From positions 6,551,001-6,615,000 of the forward strand of contig NZ_CP095855.1 in assembly GCF_023100805.1 (NCBI RefSeq): DNA of 64,000 nt, given 5' to 3'. The DNA comes from Chitinophaga filiformis (GTDB lineage Bacteria; Bacteroidota; Bacteroidia; Chitinophagales; Chitinophagaceae). Below the pieces are notes generated by a model that worked only from the letters and a program-made list of their open reading frames with translations, did no database searches and had not been told where the DNA came from. Positions 24,484 through 32,922 of the stretch are shown here, piece after piece (the first letter of the stretch is position 1; each line of letters starts with the position of its first letter). A program made the translations under genes and the position numbers.

Positions 24484-24526
24484 TGGTGAATCGGGTCAAT
24501 TATTTGGCAATTTGGTTCAACTGGCA
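24484..24526 (-). promoter_or_regulatory. Putative AraC operator, copy C
   Basis: This lies about 284 bp upstream of the AraC start codon. Between GTGAA and the final TCA it differs from copy A at only about five of 33 positions. Its spacing from the gene implies a long 5' leader, or that it regulates from a distance. Confidence 0.55.
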
Positions 24527-25122
24527 ATGCAACACCGCTACCACAGCGAATTTAATGAGCGGTCAATATACGATCACCCTACCTACCACCCATGTTTAAC
24601 CATGCTTTCATCATAAGCGTTTGCCTACCAGTTCTGTCACAGTCCATACCCCGGGGCTACACGAAACTTTATTGCAAGACCAACACTTTCAATCCAATCC
24701 TTCTGCTGGAAAATCAGCACTCCCGAAATACTTGCCCGAAGAGTTCCAACTGATTGGTAATTCCGCTTAGTAGCACAGGCCTTGCCATACCCGCCTCAGT
24801 AACGAAATACCTGTTTATTTGAACGCGCTGACAGCGCGGATTTTTCGAAAAGATACGGGTAAACACTAACGGGATTGACCAACACGTTTACCTGCTTTTT
24901 TCTGATTACATCACAAAGCTAAGTAGAAAAATGATGCAGAAAATACGCATTTTTTGCACGCCTAAAACATCACAACAGATTGTTTTACAATATTTTAAAT
25001 CAAAAAAATACTAAAACATCCAATGTGACCAATCTGGTTTTTCTCCGGATACTATGTATTTCACTTTCGCTATGTGCTTTACAGCAAAACAAGGGGCCAT
25101 TGATTCGTTTGAGGTTCGTTTG

Positions 25123-25209
25123 AAACGGCTTTGAGATGGCTTTAGCTTACGTTCATCTTACGTTCAAGACGTAAGATGAACGTAAGCTAAAGCCATCTCA
25201 AAGCCGTTT
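25123..25209. repeat. Perfect 41-bp-arm palindrome with 5-nt loop
   Basis: Arm 1 is 25123-25163, the loop 25164-25168 and arm 2 25169-25209, with no mismatch across 41 bp. Each arm contains the word TTACGTTCA twice, so the structure also has internal repeats. No T tract follows, so it is not a usual terminator. It lies 102 bp after the stop of the minus-strand MFS gene, within the gene-free region. Confidence 0.9.
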
Positions 25210-25311
25210 GTAAGCCGTTCCAAAGCTATATCATATCCTGGGGACCGGGTAAACCAAAACCAGGATTTATCCGGCAGAGGTTTAGTAGAGAACCTTGTAC
25301 AAAGATTTCCT

Positions 25312-26523
25312 TTACGCTATCACCAGTTTGGCTGCACGTCTTCTCACGCGAACAGCGCACCAGATCACAGCTCCCAATACCGCCGACATCACCAGGTAAC
25401 GGAGCACCATATCCTGCTGTGTTTCTATTTTACCCGTCCGGGAAAGTGTAAAGCTGGAAATGGATGTCATTACATACACCAGTCCGCCCAGCAAGCCGCT
25501 TGCCATACCCGCATTCTGCGGGAAATACAACATACCCTGTGTAAAGAAGAGATTATACAGGAAACCGGAGCAGATATGAATAAAGAAAGCAAACAACATG
25601 AGGCACCATAACTGCTGATAACCGTAACCGATCAGGAACAGTACCGCGATCAGTGCAAACTGCACGATACCAGCAGTAGCCGCTTTCCTGTTAAAATCCA
25701 GTGCAATAAGACGCTTGCCAATGATCCCTCCTATCATCCAGGAAAAACCCAATATCAGGGTACAATACCCGATCACAACCGCGTTGAAATGAAAACTGTT
25801 CTCGATCACAAAAGGCCCGGCCATGTTGAATACCATCACAACGGAATAAGCCATGCCCAATGTAATGATCCCCAGCAGGAACTTCGTGTTCCCCAGCATC
25901 ATCACATAGTTATCCTTTATCCTGCCCAGATCCACCCGCTTACGTTCTGCGATCGTTTCACCGCTAAAGATCAACTCAAACACCAGCATGAGGAATGCAT
26001 ATATCGCCAGGAAGTAAAAGTTCGACTGCCAGTTGAAATACTTTTGCAGATATCCTCCCAGGAACGGCGCTACTATCGGGCCGAGCGACCAGATAATGGT
26101 GAAGAAACTAAGGAAATGCTTCAGCTTATTACCTGAATACAGGTCCACAAAGAATGCCCGTTTGGAAACGACAACAAACGATACCGCTATCCCCTGTATG
26201 ATCCTCAGAAAACAGATCAGCTCAACATTTTTTGTGATACCGATCAGCAAGGAAGATACTATCAGCACGCCCAGACCATACATGGCAGGTTTGAACCGGC
26301 CAATGCTGTCCAGCAGGCTGCCGACAAACAACTGGGAGACGCCATAACTAAGAAAAAAACATGTAAGTGTAAGCTGTATATTATGTTCCGCTACGCCAAG
26401 GCTGTTGGCCATTGTGGGGAACGATGGTAAATAAATGTCTGTAACAAAGCCCGACAAGGGAATTGAAATGAAAGCAAGTATTGTCGCTATCTTCTTTCTT
26501 CTATCTGATGCGCTTCTTAACAT
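25312..26523 (-). CDS. Bcr/CflA-type MFS drug efflux transporter
   Basis: A 403-residue major facilitator with about 12 membrane helices. The first helix segment (FISIPLSGFVTDIYLPSFPTMANSL) matches the Bcr/CflA drug:proton antiporter subfamily, and SLLDSIGRFKP fills the place of the conserved loop 2-3 motif. RIIQGIAVSFVVVSKRAFFVDL corresponds to the motif C/D2 region. It is predicted to export small molecules from the cytoplasm. It follows the AraC regulator at 26614-27540 on the same strand with a 90-bp gap, so the regulator probably controls it. The substrate is unknown. Confidence 0.9.
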   Translation of the reverse strand: MLRSASDRRKKIATILAFISIPLSGFVTDIYLPSFPTMANSLGVAEHNIQLTLTCFFLSYGVSQLFVGSLLDSIGRFKPAMYGLGVLIVSSLLIGITKNVELICFLRIIQGIAVSFVVVSKRAFFVDLYSGNKLKHFLSFFTIIWSLGPIVAPFLGGYLQKYFNWQSNFYFLAIYAFLMLVFELIFSGETIAERKRVDLGRIKDNYVMMLGNTKFLLGIITLGMAYSVVMVFNMAGPFVIENSFHFNAVVIGYCTLILGFSWMIGGIIGKRLIALDFNRKAATAGIVQFALIAVLFLIGYGYQQLWCLMLFAFFIHICSGFLYNLFFTQGMLYFPQNAGMASGLLGGLVYVMTSISSFTLSRTGKIETQQDMVLRYLVMSAVLGAVIWCAVRVRRRAAKLVIA

Positions 26524-26613
26524 AACCTAGTATACCTTTTATGAATGGCATAACAAAGGTATATCAGGTGCCCGGATACTTTGTTTTGTAATTCAAAGGA
26601 ATAATTGTCAAAA

Positions 26614-27540
26614 TCAAAGAATCGCTTTTACCTTCGACTGGCGGAACTGCAAAGGGGTGGTGCCCATTGCTTTCTTGAAGAAATGATTAAAATGAGCGGG
26701 ATCCTCGAAACCCAGGCAATAGCCCACCTCCGAGATATCCCATTGGGTGTTCTGCAGCAGCGTTTTCGCCTCTTCCAGCACGCGGCTCTTGATAATAGCG
26801 GTGGTGGTATTGCCGGTAGTGCTTTTGACGACAGCATTCAAATGATTGACATGCACATTCAGTGCCCGGGCAAAATCAGCTGCCGTCTTCATTGTGAGCG
26901 GATGAGCCGGAGAGTCCAGGGGGAATTGCTGATGCAACAGCTCATCAAAACTCCGGAGCAAACGGGAAGATGCCGGTAATTCACTGGTATAGTTACCATT
27001 TGGCTGATCTACCAGCAGGGAGTGCATCAGCAAACACAGCAGGTTCCTGATTGCTTCATATTTAAATGGATAGTCGCTATGCGCCATCTCCATCATCTGC
27101 TCAAAATAAAGTGTTATCAGCCCCAGCTGCTTATCGTCCAGGAATATAACAGGCTCACTCCAGGCCTTGAAGAGCGATGATCGCTTAAAGATGTCAAACT
27201 GGTAATATTCGTTGAAGAATTCCTGGTTAAACAGGCAGTAATAACCGTCCTGATCATCAGATAAACTGGTCCATGCATAAGGCACAGAGGGACAGGGCAA
27301 CAATAAGGCAGGCCTGTCTATAATGATGGAGTTACCGCCATAAAACAGCTCTCCCGTTCCCAATATCAGCGTGATCTTATAAAAATCCCGCCTGTTATAA
27401 GGCGATTTGAAATTGCAGTACTTCCGGGTATTTACATTGAAATGAGACTTACCACTTTGCAGATCATTATTACTCAATGGAAAGTTGATATGTGATCTTT
27501 CCCGGTAAAAGTCGCTCAATGTCTCCAATTGCTGGCTCAT
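26614..27540 (-). CDS. AraC-family regulator next to an efflux pump
   Basis: This encodes 308 residues from ATG 27538-27540 (MSQQLETLSDFYRERSH); the upstream extension lacks coding character. An N-terminal AraC cupin-like domain (residues about 30-130) contains ITLILGTGELFYGGNSIIIDRPALL. The C-terminal double helix-turn-helix reads AADFARALNVHVNHLNAVVK and ISEVGYCLGFEDPAHFNHFF, ending TPLQFRQSK. This is the type that controls an adjacent MFS pump or oxidoreductase in Bacteroidetes. It is divergent from the hydroxylase-sulfotransferase operon starting at 27872, which it could also regulate. Confidence 0.92.
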   Translation of the reverse strand: MSQQLETLSDFYRERSHINFPLSNNDLQSGKSHFNVNTRKYCNFKSPYNRRDFYKITLILGTGELFYGGNSIIIDRPALLLPCPSVPYAWTSLSDDQDGYYCLFNQEFFNEYYQFDIFKRSSLFKAWSEPVIFLDDKQLGLITLYFEQMMEMAHSDYPFKYEAIRNLLCLLMHSLLVDQPNGNYTSELPASSRLLRSFDELLHQQFPLDSPAHPLTMKTAADFARALNVHVNHLNAVVKSTTGNTTTAIIKSRVLEEAKTLLQNTQWDISEVGYCLGFEDPAHFNHFFKKAMGTTPLQFRQSKVKAIL

Positions 27541-27871
27541 GGATGCAAAGTTATAGAAAATATAGGAATGAGATGATCCGCTCTTAGCAGCTAGTGGCGC
27601 GGAGTTTACACTCCCGTGACGTATCGGCCGGTGACAGCATGCCGCAACTGTCAATTGTCATACAAGCACTTTGCCTCATCTACTGTGTTATCGTTGACGA
27701 AAAAAGCCTCATGCACAGGTCGCCTGTTTTTCGAATGAAATGTTTCAACAGCCTGTTCATCCCGGTGCCTGTTTAAAACAACCTGATTTAACACATTCCG
27801 AAATTTATTAATAAAAACCGCTTTGCAAAATCAATTATTGCCCTATCTTAGCTTTACCTTACGCATTTTCA

Positions 27872-28546
27872 ATGAATTATATCAGATTCTCCGATACCTA
27901 CAACGAAGCCTTACTTGTTGCAGAACTTCAGCAGGTACTGCAACAGGATTGGTCCCTCCATTTCAACGCGAAAGATTTTAACGGCGACTGGCGCAGTATT
28001 TCCCTTCGTTCCGCCACCGGCAGGAACGATGATATCTATGCCCAGGCGAACGTCACCTATAAAAACACGCCGGCCCTGGAAATGATGCCCTATATAAAAC
28101 AGATACTCGACACCTGGCACTGTGAAAAGGAAGCCGTGCGCCTGCTCTCCCTCGCACCCGGCAGCGAGATTAAACCTCATAAGGATATGGGCTGCGGCTA
28201 CAGCGACGGCAATTTCAGGATTCATATTCCCATCATCACAAATCCGGAAGTATACTTTACCATAGAAGACGAAACGCTGCATCTGCAGGCAGGTGAATGC
28301 TGGTACATGGACTTCAGTAAGACGCACAGCATCGTCAACCATGGTCATACCGCCAGAGTTCACCTCATCATGGACTGTATACGCAATGAGTGGACCGACC
28401 AGCTATTTGCGGCGCATGGCTTCGACATTACAAGGAAAGAACCGGCATACGATGCCGCAACAAAAGCCAGGATGATCGAAGAGCTGGAAAAGATCGACAC
28501 CGAAGCTGCAAGAAATATTATTGCCAGCCTAAAAGCAGAAAGCTGA
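27872..28546 (+). CDS. Aspartyl/asparaginyl beta-hydroxylase-like 2-oxoglutarate dioxygenase
   Basis: A 224-residue Fe(II)/2-oxoglutarate oxygenase of the Asp/Asn beta-hydroxylase family (PF05118). The double-stranded beta-helix core shows a metal His at 103 (IKPHKDMG), a second His at 152 or 157 (KTHSIVNHGH) and a 2OG-binding Arg near 162 (TARVHLIM). FRIHIPII and the GECWYMDF strand complete the fold. The C-terminal ~55 residues form a helical extension. It is cytosolic, with no signal peptide. The stop overlaps the sulfotransferase start (TGATG), and an APS kinase follows, so hydroxylation and sulfation probably act in one pathway. The target is unknown; free amino acid, peptide or lipid-linked residue are options. 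Confidence 0.88.
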   Translation: MNYIRFSDTYNEALLVAELQQVLQQDWSLHFNAKDFNGDWRSISLRSATGRNDDIYAQANVTYKNTPALEMMPYIKQILDTWHCEKEAVRLLSLAPGSEIKPHKDMGCGYSDGNFRIHIPIITNPEVYFTIEDETLHLQAGECWYMDFSKTHSIVNHGHTARVHLIMDCIRNEWTDQLFAAHGFDITRKEPAYDAATKARMIEELEKIDTEAARNIIASLKAES

Positions 28547-29508
28547 TGCAGACATCCGCCATTACAAACTGGATACCTTATAAACTCAATTACACCCCAC
28601 AGGGATGGATGGTGAAATGGCTGGACCTGGGCGACAAGCGGATGGTCCTTCCGTTCTTTGACGAAACGATCCAGGTATGCCGCATCCGGCAAAAGCAGCG
28701 CTCTTCGCTGGAAAGCCTGTCCACCATGAATTTCGCTGCTGAAGTGAGTGAAGGTTTGCCGGCACTGGCGCCTGCTGCTTTCGTCTTCCATGTATCCCGT
28801 TGTGGCTCTACGTTGCTCTCTCAGGCATTTTCAGCGCCGGACGAAAACATCGTTGTAGCCGAAGCGCCGCTGCTGGATGAGATTTTAAGAGCGGCGGAAC
28901 ATCAGCCGGATCTTCCCGCGTCAACACGTGAGGCCTGGTTCAGGGCTGCTGTCAGGCTGATGGGGCAACAACGCAATTTTAAAGAACAGCACTATATCAT
29001 AAAACTGGACAGCTGGCATATTCATTTTTATGAGCTGCTGCGGCAATGGTATCCGCATACACCCTTTTTCTTCCTCTACCGTAAACCGGACGAGGTGATC
29101 GCCTCGCACGATAAACGCAGGGGCATTCATGCAGTTCCCGGTATGGTCTCTCCTGACCTGCTCAAAACGGACGCGCCAGCACATTTTGGAGGCGATTTTA
29201 ACCGTTATACGGCCCAGGTACTACAACAGTTCTATTTGAAACTACAAGGCATCCTTGCGCTTAATAACGCGCATAACAGCTTTTTTGATTATGCAGATGG
29301 CGTACAGGAAATGATAAGGACCTTCAGCTCTTTTTCCGGCGTGCCTGTCAATGATGAGGAACAGGTACAAAACCGCCTGAAATATCACAGTAAAGCAGCA
29401 CAGGAAGTATTTAAACCAGAATCCTTCGATAACAGGGAGCGTTTCTTCTTCCGGGAGGCACATGACGCATACGGGCAATTGAGATCATTGCACACATCAT
29501 CTATCTGA
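28546..29508 (+). CDS. Sulfotransferase-family protein
   Basis: This encodes 320 residues from ATG 28546, sharing a base with the hydroxylase stop. The P-loop-like 5'-phosphosulfate-binding motif is FHVSRCGSTLLSQAF (residues about 81-95). The 3'-phosphate-binding region is FFFLYRKPDEVIASHDK (about 168-184). These are the two PAPS-binding landmarks of the sulfotransferase family. The N-terminal 75 residues are an extra beta-rich region. The enzyme is soluble. Its place between a 2OG hydroxylase and an APS kinase implies that it uses PAPS made by the next gene to sulfate a hydroxyl group, perhaps the one installed by the hydroxylase; that last step is inference. Confidence 0.85.
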   Translation: MQTSAITNWIPYKLNYTPQGWMVKWLDLGDKRMVLPFFDETIQVCRIRQKQRSSLESLSTMNFAAEVSEGLPALAPAAFVFHVSRCGSTLLSQAFSAPDENIVVAEAPLLDEILRAAEHQPDLPASTREAWFRAAVRLMGQQRNFKEQHYIIKLDSWHIHFYELLRQWYPHTPFFFLYRKPDEVIASHDKRRGIHAVPGMVSPDLLKTDAPAHFGGDFNRYTAQVLQQFYLKLQGILALNNAHNSFFDYADGVQEMIRTFSSFSGVPVNDEEQVQNRLKYHSKAAQEVFKPESFDNRERFFFREAHDAYGQLRSLHTSSI

Positions 29509-29517
29509 CAAATTTCA

Positions 29518-30039
29518 ATGGGACATATCATTCAATTCACGGGCTTATCGGGGGCAGGCAAAACAACGCTGTCAAACGCCCTGCAGGAATGGGGCCATCA
29601 ACACCAGGTAAAAATCAAACTGATAGACGGAGACGTTTACCGGCAAACGCTGTGTAAAGATCTCGGCTTCAGTAAGGCAGACCGGCTGGAAAATATTTCA
29701 CGCCTGGGTGCTTACGCGGCTTCAATAGCGGCGGATTATGATTACATCTTCATCGCGGCCATCAACCCTTATGAAGAAGGAAGGAACAATCTTAAAGCGA
29801 AGTACGGCGCTACGCTCATCTGGCTGAAATGCAGCCTGCAGACGCTGATAGCAAGAGACCCCAAGGGATTGTACAGGAAAGCCCTGCTGCCCGACTCACA
29901 TCCTGACAAAATCCATAACCTGACCGGCCTGAATGATACCTTTGAAGAGCCGCAACATCCGGATCTGATACTGGAAACAGACAGTGTAAGCGTAGAAGAG
30001 GCCCTTCAACAGACAGTCAGTTTTCTCAATCGACTGTAA
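29518..30039 (+). CDS. cysC: Adenylylsulfate (APS) kinase
   Basis: This 173-residue enzyme (EC 2.7.1.25) phosphorylates APS to PAPS, the sulfuryl donor for sulfotransferases. Visible motifs are the P-loop GLSGAGKTT (residues 9-17), IDGD (36-39), the family stretch GFSKADRLENISRL (about 50-63) and ARDPKGLYRKAL (about 112-123). The length matches stand-alone CysC. It is nine bp downstream of the sulfotransferase. No ATP sulfurylase (CysD/CysN or Sat) is in the window, so APS must come from elsewhere. The C-terminal end overlaps the convergent gene 30026-30967 by 14 bp. Confidence 0.93.
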   Translation: MGHIIQFTGLSGAGKTTLSNALQEWGHQHQVKIKLIDGDVYRQTLCKDLGFSKADRLENISRLGAYAASIAADYDYIFIAAINPYEEGRNNLKAKYGATLIWLKCSLQTLIARDPKGLYRKALLPDSHPDKIHNLTGLNDTFEEPQHPDLILETDSVSVEEALQQTVSFLNRL

Positions 30040-30967
30040 CACCTGCCGGGCCCTGGAACTGGTAACCTTTCCCCCATTTATACACATAACGCTTAGCCAG
30101 CGTGAACTTACCTTTTTTATTGTTTTTCGCATATGGCTTTATCTCATCAGGCAGGTCTTCAAGATCATCTGCATGATAGGTGCCTTTGATCGTTACAATG
30201 ATATCGCGGAAGAAACGCTTGTTACTAAGCGGGGCATTGTAGGTGCAGGTCCAGGCAGACATATTCTCGTCAACATTTGTACGTTCCACCCAATTGGCAG
30301 ATAAGACTTCCTTATAAGTACCATCTGCCCCTGCTATCAGGTACAGGTTACCATAAAACGGGCCGCCGGCCCCGCCATTCGAACTTTTGAGCATGAAGGC
30401 ATATTGATCATGCCCGATGAGCAGTAACTCAGGTGTCGGGCATTGGGAAAACGCCCCATATGCACCAGCGGCCGGCTGGAAGTACTTTAATGTCCAGACG
30501 CTGTCAACCAGGGTAAATTTGGCAAAGCCGATGGTACCTCCGGTAAAGCGGGATATCTGCGCGCCATCCAGGTCAAATTCGGAATGATTGAAGGTGAGCA
30601 TTTTATATTGCGTGCCGGAGGAATCTTTGTAACTGTATACTTTCAGTAAACGGGTAGCTGTACCCTCTGCATAAGGGAAATCATAACTGCTGCCCTCATT
30701 CTCGTCTATATAAGATTTCGGCTTGCAGGTTTTACATTCCCAGTTGATCAGCTGATTTTTATAGTTACCGGACGACAGGTCATAGTATTTACCAGGAAAC
30801 AATAGCCTTAATACCTTGAGGCCATCAAATGTTCCCTTTACCTGGAGTGTACGGGTGGGCAGTAAAATAGTATCGCTGAGGTTCTTCTTCTGGAGGTCTC
30901 CTTCCTGTGCGGTGCAGTTGGTGATGATTCCCAGGCTCAAAAGCAGGCCGAAAAAAACATGTTTCAT
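30026..30967 (-). CDS. Exported hypothetical protein (probable lipoprotein)
   Basis: A 313-residue envelope protein. Its N-terminal signal (residues 1-20, KHVFFGLLLSLGIITNCTAQ) has a lipobox-like ITNC, so it may be lipidated at Cys 18 or cleaved after TAQ. The mature protein is beta-rich with many aromatics. A possible metal or disulfide pair is WECKTCKPK (near residue 77). There is no recognised domain. Its end overlaps the APS kinase gene on the other strand. It is 48 bp downstream of the lipoprotein gene 31016-31495. Confidence 0.7.
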   Translation of the reverse strand: MKHVFFGLLLSLGIITNCTAQEGDLQKKNLSDTILLPTRTLQVKGTFDGLKVLRLLFPGKYYDLSSGNYKNQLINWECKTCKPKSYIDENEGSSYDFPYAEGTATRLLKVYSYKDSSGTQYKMLTFNHSEFDLDGAQISRFTGGTIGFAKFTLVDSVWTLKYFQPAAGAYGAFSQCPTPELLLIGHDQYAFMLKSSNGGAGGPFYGNLYLIAGADGTYKEVLSANWVERTNVDENMSAWTCTYNAPLSNKRFFRDIIVTIKGTYHADDLEDLPDEIKPYAKNNKKGKFTLAKRYVYKWGKGYQFQGPAGVTVD

Positions 30968-31015
30968 AGTGGCCGTAAAGTTACGCAGATTTGCCTGATA
31001 ATCCTATCAGCGGCC

Positions 31016-31495
31016 TTACATCATGGGGACAGGTCTTCTTCTTATATAGATGTTCGGCCCCACTTTTCTAAAGCTGTAAAAGTTCCTGTAGTGCAGGTCC
31101 TGCGCATACGACTTAGGATTCGCGGAGAAATCGTATATGACCTCTCTCACCCCCAACAGCACAGACATCTGTTTAAAGATGATCACACTGTCGCAAGGCA
31201 CCCTGTCACAGGGATCGTAGGGATATTGCTGTTTATAATATACCGAGGTCTCATATCCCAACGCTGACATAGCCGTCTTTAATTGCCGGCTCTTTAAAGT
31301 ATCATGCGGATATTCGTAGTTGCTGTTGTTGGCCAATACCAGCAGGCTGTCGCCCAGGGCCTGTATAGCCGGAAGATGCCTGTTGATATACCTGGTCAGG
31401 CGCTTGTCGTTATATTTTCTAAGCGGCACACAGGCACAGGATGAGATGAAAAGAATAATGCAAAGGCCAAAGCAGGAAAGGAGGATGCATTTCAT
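31016..31495 (-). CDS. Small hypothetical lipoprotein
   Basis: This encodes 159 residues from ATG 31493-31495. The type II signal LCIILFISSCACVPLRKYN places a lipidated Cys near residue 20, so it is anchored in the inner or outer membrane. The mature part is mixed with several tyrosines and a possible disulfide in PYDPCDRVPCDS. No family is recognised. It may share an operon with 30026-30967. Confidence 0.65.
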   Translation of the reverse strand: MKCILLSCFGLCIILFISSCACVPLRKYNDKRLTRYINRHLPAIQALGDSLLVLANNSNYEYPHDTLKSRQLKTAMSALGYETSVYYKQQYPYDPCDRVPCDSVIIFKQMSVLLGVREVIYDFSANPKSYAQDLHYRNFYSFRKVGPNIYIRRRPVPMM

Positions 31496-31657
31496 CGGGC
31501 ATAGTATTGTCCTTTTTAAAAATAAGAGAAAAGGCCCTTTTGGCCTAAAAAACCGGCTTTCTACTCTAAAAAACGCTCATTTTCTACTCATTATTGCTTT
31601 TTTCCCCCTATATTCATAAACTTATACGTAAGTTGTTTCTATTACAATTCCATCATT

Positions 31658-31774
31658 ATGAATGCTATGACCTTTTCTACCACAACGCAACAAAAACGCA
31701 TGAGCCGTAAAATATGGGCAGAAGTTATCCTGACTGTTATACTTGCAACAGCCGCCTTTTTGCTGACTATTTAA
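31658..31774 (+). CDS. Possible small single-pass membrane protein, 38 residues
   Basis: The ATG at 31658 opens a 38-codon frame ending TAA 31772-31774. A basic, polar N-terminus (TTTQQKRMSRKIW) precedes one hydrophobic helix (VILTVILATAAFLLTI) that reaches the C-terminus. Small proteins of this form are common but poorly studied in Chitinophaga-like genomes. It overlaps the stop of the convergent AraC gene by four bases. No homologue evidence is available. Confidence 0.4.
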   Translation: MNAMTFSTTTQQKRMSRKIWAEVILTVILATAAFLLTI

Positions 31775-32646
31775 GACAATTGCCGCAGGCCCTTCCTGAA
31801 CTCTTCAGGCGTCTGCCCCGTATACTTCTTGTAAAACTTCGTGAAGTAGGAATTATCTGCAAAATTCAGTTCGTAAGCGATCTCTGAAATAGTAGAATCC
31901 TGGTTGGTAAGCAATCTCTTTGCTTCCAGGAGAATGCGGTTGCGAATGACTTCTCCCGCCGACATGCCCAGTACACTGTTACAGAGAGCATTTAAATGAT
32001 TGGGCGTGACATATAGCCGCTCTGCATAATCTTTCGGCAGCTTTAAAGTACGGTAATTCTTCTCGATCAGTTTCTGGAAATTCTTTACCAGGGCATAGTT
32101 GTACGCGTTTGCATGAGGCGAGTCCTTATCAAAGCTCAGGCGTCCCACCAGGATGAACAGTTGTAACATCAATACCTGGATCATATCTACAGACATACGC
32201 TCCCGCTGTTCGCTCTCCCTGATCAATCCTTCAAAGACTGATGTGATAGGCTTATGCAACTCTTCCGGCAGATTGATCACTGCTTCATCCACATCGCCGC
32301 TGAAGAACGGGAACTGTTCCAGGTAATCCGGTTTCAGCAACAAAGCGTGCAAAAATGTGTGGGAGAAATTGAGGATATAACCGTCTACATGCCCTTCAAA
32401 CTGCCAGCTGTGTACCTGTCCGGGTATCATGAAATAGATCTGAAAAGGCTTTACGGGGAAGGATTTAAAGTCAATGGTATGCGTACCTGCTCCCTCGGTA
32501 AAAAGCATGACATGGTAAAAAGTATGTTTATGTGCATTGCGCAGGTTCTCATGCACCTGCAGGTAAGGTGCAAATCTGCTGATCTGAATATCATCTTCCT
32601 TCACGCCTGATATAGCACCTACATCATAAACCGGAATTTTAGCCAT
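31771..32646 (-). CDS. AraC-family transcriptional regulator
   Basis: This encodes 291 residues from ATG 32644-32646. The sensor half contains a cupin pattern (HKHTFYHVMLFTEGAGTHTI and PVKPFQIYFMIPGQVHSWQF, residues about 38-85) typical of AraC proteins binding small ligands. The DNA-binding half has KDYAERLYVTPNHLNALC and ISEIAYELNFADNSYFTKFY, then TPEEFRKG. The group is like Bacteroidetes regulators of oxidoreductase or transport genes. No obvious target is adjacent on the same strand; the nearest downstream genes are lipoproteins at 30-31.5 kb. Confidence 0.92.
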   Translation of the reverse strand: MAKIPVYDVGAISGVKEDDIQISRFAPYLQVHENLRNAHKHTFYHVMLFTEGAGTHTIDFKSFPVKPFQIYFMIPGQVHSWQFEGHVDGYILNFSHTFLHALLLKPDYLEQFPFFSGDVDEAVINLPEELHKPITSVFEGLIRESEQRERMSVDMIQVLMLQLFILVGRLSFDKDSPHANAYNYALVKNFQKLIEKNYRTLKLPKDYAERLYVTPNHLNALCNSVLGMSAGEVIRNRILLEAKRLLTNQDSTISEIAYELNFADNSYFTKFYKKYTGQTPEEFRKGLRQLS

Positions 32647-32922
32647 CCTTGTAAATCTTGGGGCTAAATTAACAAATTTCCCTCCGTCACAAACGTTCGG
32701 GGCATTGGGGATTCGTGATGTAGCGGGATTCGATGTTTTCCTGGCTAATACGGGGCCGCGCCGCGGCGGTCCTATTATGGTTTGTTAATGACGTATTGCT
32801 GTAACACCGCGTCCCCGGGGCTGCGCCCCGGGGCTACAAACACCGCGGCTCCTGAAGGAGCCGAATGCCGCGAATGATAATATACCGGGGCACTATATTG
32901 ATGCGATGGCGGAAATAAACTG
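32647..32922. other. Intergenic region with GC-rich palindromic words
   Basis: No gene is seen. It contains short inverted repeats such as CCCCGGGGCTGCGCCCCGGGG (near 32814-32834) and CGGCTCCTGAAGGAGCCG (near 32846-32863). These resemble words inside the 124-bp repeats at 33544-33900, so both stretches probably belong to one family of dispersed intergenic repeats. Confidence 0.5.

Larger units (their letters stand above)
24201..25311. other. Gene-free region of about 1.1 kb
   Basis: No credible coding frame is seen on either strand. It contains the third AraC-type operator (24484-24526), a short GC-rich hairpin followed by five T (24824-24838, CGCGCT-GAC-AGCGCG) and a very large palindrome (25123-25209). 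The rest looks like decayed sequence, and I see no recognisable gene fragment. Confidence 0.6.

Noticed and set aside
27872-30039. Assimilatory sulfate-reduction cluster
   Set aside because: APS kinase is present, but ATP sulfurylase, PAPS/APS reductase and sulfite reductase are not. The neighbours point to sulfation instead.
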